This document shows positions 1-6,400 of a DNA stretch of 23,208 nucleotides, piece after piece. Within the stretch, counting starts at the first letter, position 1. Each line of letters begins with the position of its first letter. The stretch comes from CAWBNS01 sp964445105. Its GTDB lineage: Bacteria; Chlamydiota; Chlamydiia; Chlamydiales; JAJFMA01. The stretch covers positions 1 through 23,208 of the forward strand of contig CAYUJS010000028.1 of NCBI GenBank assembly GCA_964445105.1. The letters run 5' to 3'. The position numbers and the translations under genes are program-made. The notes under the pieces are model-generated. The model was given only the letters and a program-made list of their open reading frames with translations, did no database searches and had not been told where the DNA came from.

Positions 1-36
1 GAGGCCCTCTTCCAGATCGTCAAAAAACTTGCCCAT
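1..36 (-). CDS. Antitoxin (HigA/XRE-type), first 12 codons only, cut by window edge
   Basis: Reading leftward from an ATG at 36-34, the visible protein begins MGKFFDDLEEGL and then leaves the window. This start resembles the N-termini of HigA-like antitoxins that pair with RelE/HigB-type toxins (an acidic 'DL.EGLEEA' opening before a helix-turn-helix). The ATG follows the stop of the broken toxin gene by a single base, and a GGAG ribosome binding site lies inside the toxin's last codons. This is the toxin-then-antitoxin order typical of higBA-type modules. Roughly 37 of 45 bases around this start match a second antitoxin start at about 9861. Whether the antitoxin itself is intact cannot be seen. 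The family call rests on context and a short N-terminus. Confidence 0.5.
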   Translation of the reverse strand, partial: MGKFFDDLEEGL

Positions 37-37
37 A

Positions 38-342
38 TCATCTCCTCTTAATTGCTTTCGAAATTGCCCTGAGGATAGCTTTTTCAGGCTCCGTCAGGTC
101 TTTTTTCACGTTCTTGGGGTATATTGCCACCAGATGAAGCTCGTTCTCTTTAAATCATCAAGGTAACATACCCGGAAGTCCCCCTGCTTCCGCTTTGCTG
201 AGGGCTTAAGTCGGGTCTTCCGAATTCCACCAGCTACCCGGATCAGATCTCCTTGCTCGAAATACTCACAGTCTTCTGCGCTCAGCTTGTATCGGCCAAG
301 GAGATCGTCTAGTGCTTGAGAAAACTTTTGCGTTTGTACCAA
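38..342 (-). pseudogene. RelE/HigB-family toxin gene broken by a frameshift
   Basis: The first part (from a TTG at 342) reads as a RelE/HigB-like mRNA interferase: a core 'QGDLIRVAGGIRKTRLKP' followed by 'GDFRVCYLD', matching the family's G-D-x-I-x-x-x-GG-x-RK-x-R and R-V-x-Y patterns. In this frame the protein ends prematurely at about 106. Shifting frame near 152-154 restores the expected C-terminus: ELHLVAIYPKNVKKDLT, then an alpha-helical tail ending KAIKRR, with its stop at 40-38 exactly one base before the antitoxin ATG. One missing base explains everything, so the gene looks recently inactivated, or there is a sequencing error. The start codon is uncertain: no ATG is available between an in-frame stop at 378-376 and residue 1, so TTG 342 is a guess. 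The toxin is expected to cleave mRNA when free of its antitoxin; as written it is probably inactive. Confidence 0.7.
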
Positions 343-385
343 CGTCCGCTTTACACCTTCAGTGTACTGGATATGCTACAGCCTC

Positions 386-419
386 AAAAAAAAGCGGCAG
401 TATCCGGCCTGGGACAGGC
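386..419 (-). terminator. Possible weak terminator after the giant gene
   Basis: Downstream of the giant gene's stop (minus strand) is a 5-bp GCCTG/CAGGC stem (419-415 with 411-407, 3-base loop), then a 3-bp CGG/CCG stem, then a run of eight T (A on the plus strand at 386-393). The T-run is convincing; the stems are short and offset from it, so this is tentative. Confidence 0.3.
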
Positions 420-499
420 GCGAGGTATCTGCTATGCAACGAGCAAAGACAGACAACTTGCTAGAGGAAAGGCGTAAGCGGCGCGTTGCTTGCAGGTAC

Positions 500-3400
500 C
501 TAGATCGGAAAGATATCAAAGTGCCTTTGTGCCAGGGCTAGTAGCGCGGCGCTGGGGGTTTGTTTGGTGACAGAGCAGAGATTGGGGCACTCCTGGATCA
601 TTGCTTGCAGTCCAAAGTGGGTAATGTGCGCACACCCGCGCAGGTCGATTAAGGATAAGTTGGGACAGCCTTGCGCCAAAGCCTGTAGCCCGTTGTCGGT
701 GATTTGCTTACACCAGCTTAGCTTAATGGAGGAAAGGTTCAGACAGCCCTGCGCCAGGCTCTCCAGTCCCGCGTCGGTGATTTGCTCACAATAGGCCAGG
801 TTAAGAGAGGACAGGTTAGGGCATCCTTTTGCTAGGGCCTGCAGATCGCCGTCAGTGACGTGCTTGCAGTAGGCCAGGTCAATACGCGAGAGGTTAGGGC
901 ATTCTTTCACCAATGCTTGCAGCCCTATGGCGGTGCTTTGCTGGCTGCCCCTTAGTTTGATCGAGGAGAGACTAGGGCATTTTTGTGTCAATGCCTGCAG
1001 CCATGCATAGGTGATATTTTGGCACCAGCCCAGGTCGATAGAGGAAAGATTCGGGCACTTCTGCAGGCTGATAGCTGTGAGCTTAGGGCAATCCCGCAGC
1101 CCGGCTGAGGATAGCTTGGGGCAGTACTGCGCCAAGGCTTCTACCCCTGCGTCAGTGATTTGCTGGCAGCCGTTTAGTTTAATGGAGTAGAGGTTGGGGC
1201 ACTTTTGCACCAAGGCTTCTATCCCTGCGTCAGTGATTTGCTTACAGCCATTTAGTTTGATGGAGTAGAGGTTGGGGCAGCTTTGTGCCAAGGCCTCCAG
1301 TCCTGCGTCGGTGATTTGCTTGCAGCTGCTTGGGCTTGCCGAGGAGCGGCCGAAGTAGTGTTGTGACAAGGCCCAAAGTCCGGCGGCCGCTTGCTTTTCG
1401 ACAAAGGAGATGCGGGCGCGTTTTCGTACCAATGCATGAAGTCCGCTATCTGTGATGTGCTCGCAGCTGCCTAAGTCGATAAAGGAAAGAGGGCATTCTG
1501 CTAGAGCCCGCAGGCCTGCGTCGGTAATCTGTCTGCATCTACGTAGGTTGACGGAAGAGAGCTTGAGGCCGCTTTGTGCCAAGGCCTGCAGCGTGGCGTC
1601 GGTGATGTGCTCGCAGCCGCTTAGATTAACGGAGGAGAGACTGGGGCAGCCTTGTGCCAAAGCTAGCAGCGCGGCATCGGTGATGTGTCTGCAGTCCCGT
1701 AGGTTAACGGAAGAGAGGCTGGGGCAGCCTCGTGCTAGGGCCTGCAGCCCAGTGTCGGCGATTTGCACGCAGCAGCTTAGTTTAACGAAAGAAAGCTTGG
1801 GGCAGTCTTGCGTCAAAGTTTTCAGCCCTTTGTTAGTGATTTGGTCACAGTTTTTCAGGTTTATGGATAAGAGGTCTCGGCAGCCTTGCGCCATGGTTAG
1901 CAGCTCAGTTTCGGTGAGTTGCCGGCAGCTTTCAAAGTCGACGGAGGTGAGCTTAGGGCATCCTTTTACTAGGGCCAGCAGCCCCTCGCCGCTGATTCTC
2001 TCGCACCGTCCGAGGTCCACAGAAGAAAGGCTAGGGCGCCCCTGTGTTAAAGAAAGGTCGAGACACTCTTGAGCTAAGACCTGCAAAACTATATCCTCGG
2101 CGCCCGGAGGTAATCTTACAGATCGCAGACGAGGACACGCAAAAAGGATCGCGCGCATTTCCTTATGAAGGCAGGATAGGTCGTTAATTCTACCAAGAAT
2201 CGTTAAATCTATAGACTCGACGCTTGCCACGTCGAAAGCGGCGGCTATTAAAGAAGAAGAAAAACTATACAGCAAAACTTTTCTAAGATTTGCATGCGCA
2301 TCTTGCCAAATCCGATCCAAAAAATATAAGTTCCACAAATCTTTTACAGTGGCTTGGTAGCGTTGTACCAAAAGGATAAGCGGCTCTAGGCTCTCTGCAT
2401 GACTCACCACGAGCTTGAAAGCTTCTCGAAAACTAACCTGGTAATAAGCCAGGGCTGGGTAGAGCATATCAACGCCTTCTTGCTGCCGAATTATGGCTTT
2501 GATGATGAGCGCCAGTTGCTCTTTGGTGGGGCTCAGTGGCACCCCTTCCAATTGGATCTGATGTGTGGACGACGCTTCAAGCCATTCGCGAAACATTCCC
2601 CACCAGGGCTGAAGCTGGCCGCATGCCTTCAGTCGGAGGCTCTGTAGCAGGAGGTCTTTTGGAATATCTTTCGAGAGTTCTGAGCTCTTAAAAAAAGAGG
2701 GCTCATATAACTTCGCTTTGCAGGAAGATAAATTCCAACATTCTTCTAGAAACAAGGACTTTAGCGTATGGCTGACGGTTAGCTCCTGAAGCCTTTGACA
2801 ATCCACAATCTGCAGATGGCGTAGAGTCATGTGTGGAAAGCTGGTCTTGTTTGGTAAGGGAAGACTAATGAGGCGTAGGTGGGATAGATAACCGGCGCCG
2901 GGCAGTAAATCTAGCAAGCTTTGGTCCACTTTAGAACAATCGTGCAGTTCAAGAAACGCCAGCTGGGGGGAGTTTCGTAGGAGTTGAGCCAGCGCGTTTG
3001 CGTCTAAAGCTGTGCAACCTGAAAGACGAAGCGAGCGATAGTTGGCTTTTAGGACAGCTGCGAGCACTTTTTTTTGCAGTTCTGGGGACATTTTTTTAAA
3101 GTTGACCCCTGCGAGCCCTCCTGCAATTCCATTGAGAACTCTTTCTTTGCTTACGTCAAGCTGCAGTTTCTCAAAAGGCTCTAGATCGCCATTTTGCAAA
3201 GCGTTGCGGATTACGGCCAGCTCATCAAAGGTCCCAATCTCTTCTTGAAGTTTTTTCAATTCTCTCAGAGCTTGGATAGGCCCACCTTCTGCTGTTGCTT
3301 CCCATGCAGCTTTTTCTGGAATATCCATTGAATTGAATATTTGTTGAGTAGTGATCATGGTGTCAAAACGCCCGTCCGAAGCGCTAGGATACTGGGTTTT

Positions 3401-6400
3401 GGTCAAAGAACGAAAACGCTCTAGGGGCGTGCTGGCTGCACGAAAAGCCTTTTCGTAGCATAGGCCTAGCTCTGGAATGATGAGTCGCAAAAGCCCCATT
3501 CCTGTGAGCTGGGCGGAGTCTCGCAAAGCAATCTGCAGGTGCTGCAATTTTTGGTAGATAGCGGTAATTACTCCCTCTTTGAAAGGAATCGTGAGGGCCA
3601 TCCCCGGGTTCTGCTCAGTTGTTTTGAAAAGTTCTTGGCGCTCTGCGTACGGAAACAGCGCGCAGTGACGTTCGTTTTGTACTGCAAGCAGGTCGAGCCA
3701 GCGGCGCAAAAAACGCTCGGGATGTAAGGCGAGAAAATGCTGTTTCACAGAAGGGTGGAGAGGTTTAAGCATCAAACCGAGACAATAAAGAATGCATTTA
3801 ACTTGCACGACGGTGTCGCCCTTTTTGATTGAGAGCATAGACTTGACTTGCGCGATGGTGCCGCTTTCTTTGACTAAAGGGGGTACGAAGGCATGATCGT
3901 TATCGATGCTAATGAGATGGTGGACCCCGTCAGGTAGCACCTCTAAAATAAAGTTATCCGGCTTAGCGTCCTCAAAGTTGACTAATAGTGAAGCGATCAA
4001 GAGCTTAGCAAAAGTCAGCTGGTCTAACCTTTCCAACTGCCTGGTTTTAAGAGGATCCTTCAACACATCGTGGAGATTTTCCCCATGGATGCCCAACGAG
4101 ATCAACACAGGATAGCTTCTGCCTTCGGGAAGAGTGATCTTTGCTAAGTCAGTAGCGGAAGTCCCTTCGTTAATGAGTAATTCAAAAAATTTATTAATGG
4201 CGTACTCTACTCCCGGCATCTCTGGAAATTGCTTGAAAAATAGCGTACATCGATCTGAGAGGGTGATGCTATTCACGTTTCCACGACCGTAGAGGTTGTT
4301 ATGACGAATATCGCCCTTTTCATCTAGTAGTTGTTTCTCTAAGTCTTGGGATAGGGATATTTTTCCTAATTGCACGCCTTCTAATAACGTTTGAGAAGCG
4401 GCGCCTTCGAGATTGCGTAGGGCGTCCAAAGCCAGTTGCCAGCGCATGGGCAGGCTATTGGTTTGCAGCAGGGCATAGATTTCATCGGCTGGGTGCTGGG
4501 CGAAGAAGTCTTTGGCTATTTGTACATTTAATGTGCGCCCTGCCCCCAAGCGGATTAATTGATGGGTTAGGCGTATATGGCTTTTCTGTATCATATGGTC
4601 AGGCATCGTCTTGCGTTGGTGGTTTACGCATTTTTGATTCCCTTGCATCGCATAATCAAGCGCTGTTAGTCCCTGCTGATTCGCCAAATCAGGATTAGCC
4701 CCTTTTCTAATCAGGTAGGTAACTATTGCCCCGATCGAATGAGCGATAATCGGTGCCTCTTCCGGAGCGGCATGCGCAATTTCAACCAAGCGGTGCAAGC
4801 AAGTCCAGCCGCGCGGCTCGTCGGCAGCATTGAGGAGAACAGCTGAGTGTTCTATTAAGAAATGGATGATCGCTGCGGCCTGCACAGGCATTTCTGCAAA
4901 ACGTGCCAGGCAAAATAAAAGAGCGTTCTTCCCTTGCTGATCGACAGCTCCAGCATCAGCACCATACTGCAGAAGCAATTGCACCATTTCCAGGTTTAGC
5001 CTGCGGCACGCCACAAGCAGCGCAGTTTCACCTTCTCGGTTTTTTAGTTGTACCAGCGAGAGACTTTCCTGCTCCTGCATGCCTAAGCGGCTTTTTTTCT
5101 CCTCCTCTAACAAGCGGGCCACTAGTGCATGGTAACCTTGCTCTACCGCCAATAATAAGAAGGTTGCACGAGAAGAAGGGTTGGCAGGATCTCCTGGCAA
5201 CCTGGTAGTGCCATAAGGTAGAGAGGGAAAGGTGCGTTGCGCCTTGCCAAGGATAGAGACTTGCAGTTCAGGCGAGAGAGAGTCAAGCTTCAGACTATTC
5301 AAAAATAGCTCAGCGGCCTTTGCTGGAGATTGCTTGGTAGAGGAAGAGGGGGGTTGTTGCTCTTTCTCTAGCAACTCGCGGAGCGTGTCGTAGGCCTCTC
5401 TAATGCTGTTACCAGCTTTTGAGGCTTTTTGGTAAATTTCGGCCAGCTGAGGCTGGACGGCTTCGAAGAGCTGCCCGTGAGTAGAGTCAGGGAACAGATG
5501 AAGGTCTTTAGCCAACTTTTGTGCTTTAGCATAAAGGTTTGGGACTGTGTCATTGTGAAGAGTTAGCGGGATCTGAAGCACAAGTTTTTCGCCTTCGAAA
5601 AGATCCTCTTCCGTTAGTACACCCTGTTTTTTCCAACGATCGTAGCTTTGATTTTGTTCTTCTAAAACGACGAGCCAGTCGAGGATTAATTCCTCTGGAA
5701 AAACTTTCGAAAGTCGCCGCGCGGCTGTGCGGTCAAAAGGAACGTGCATCTGCTCCAGCAGATAGAGAATGGTCTTTAAAGAAGTTTCTGAAGGGCCTAG
5801 GGCTTGGTCATTGTCAATGCCCACCAGCGAAAGGTAGCGCACGCCTCCCTTTTGGTCTCTGTCGAAGGTTACCATGAAATTATCAGATTTATGGTCGGAG
5901 GGGTTGGTTAGCAGGCTCGCAATAAAATGGGTAGAGAAGTTAGTCCGGTCAAAGCGGCTCATGAGCTGGAGAATTTCTTTCGACAATTGTTGGGAGGAGA
6001 GGGTAGGGAAATGCTGTTTGAATTTTTCGACGGATGAACACAACTCAACCAGTTCTATCACCGTGACTTGTCGTACCCCAGCCTTGTGAGTGATAAGGGT
6101 GAGATTTGGGTACTGCTTTAGCAGAGCTAAGACGCTTACCAACAGGCCTACGGGCTGTTTAAAAAGCTCGATCTTGTCATGGTCAGCAGCCCGGTCAGAA
6201 AATTCAAAACACCTCATGTTTTTTGGCTTTTTTGGTTTGCAGTCAAACAAATCCTCGAAAGCCTTATTCAGGCGCTCAACCAATTCTTCTCTTCCCAGCT
6301 CTGAAAGCTTTTCTGGAGCGAGCTCAGGATTGTTTTCAAGATACTCTTTTTGCCATCCATCCTTTAGTAGCCACTCAAGGACCATTTGAGCTTGTTCTGA

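Noticed and set aside
590..2045. Regular repeats that could look like a CRISPR array
   Set aside because: Unit length is 78 bp, there are no unique spacers, and the units translate as LRRs in a continuous frame.
1452..2072. Plus-strand open frame of 206 codons opposite the LRR array, itself repetitive
   Set aside because: Its repeats are simply the complement of the 78-bp LRR units; the minus-strand frame has the conserved LRR consensus, while this one is Cys/Ser/Arg-rich with no ribosome binding site.
2046..2660. Possible F-box ahead of the long LRR array, as in eukaryotic FBXL proteins
   Set aside because: No LP-x-E-(I/V)-L-like F-box signature is visible in the helical segment before the array; the similarity to FBXL is limited to the LRR type.
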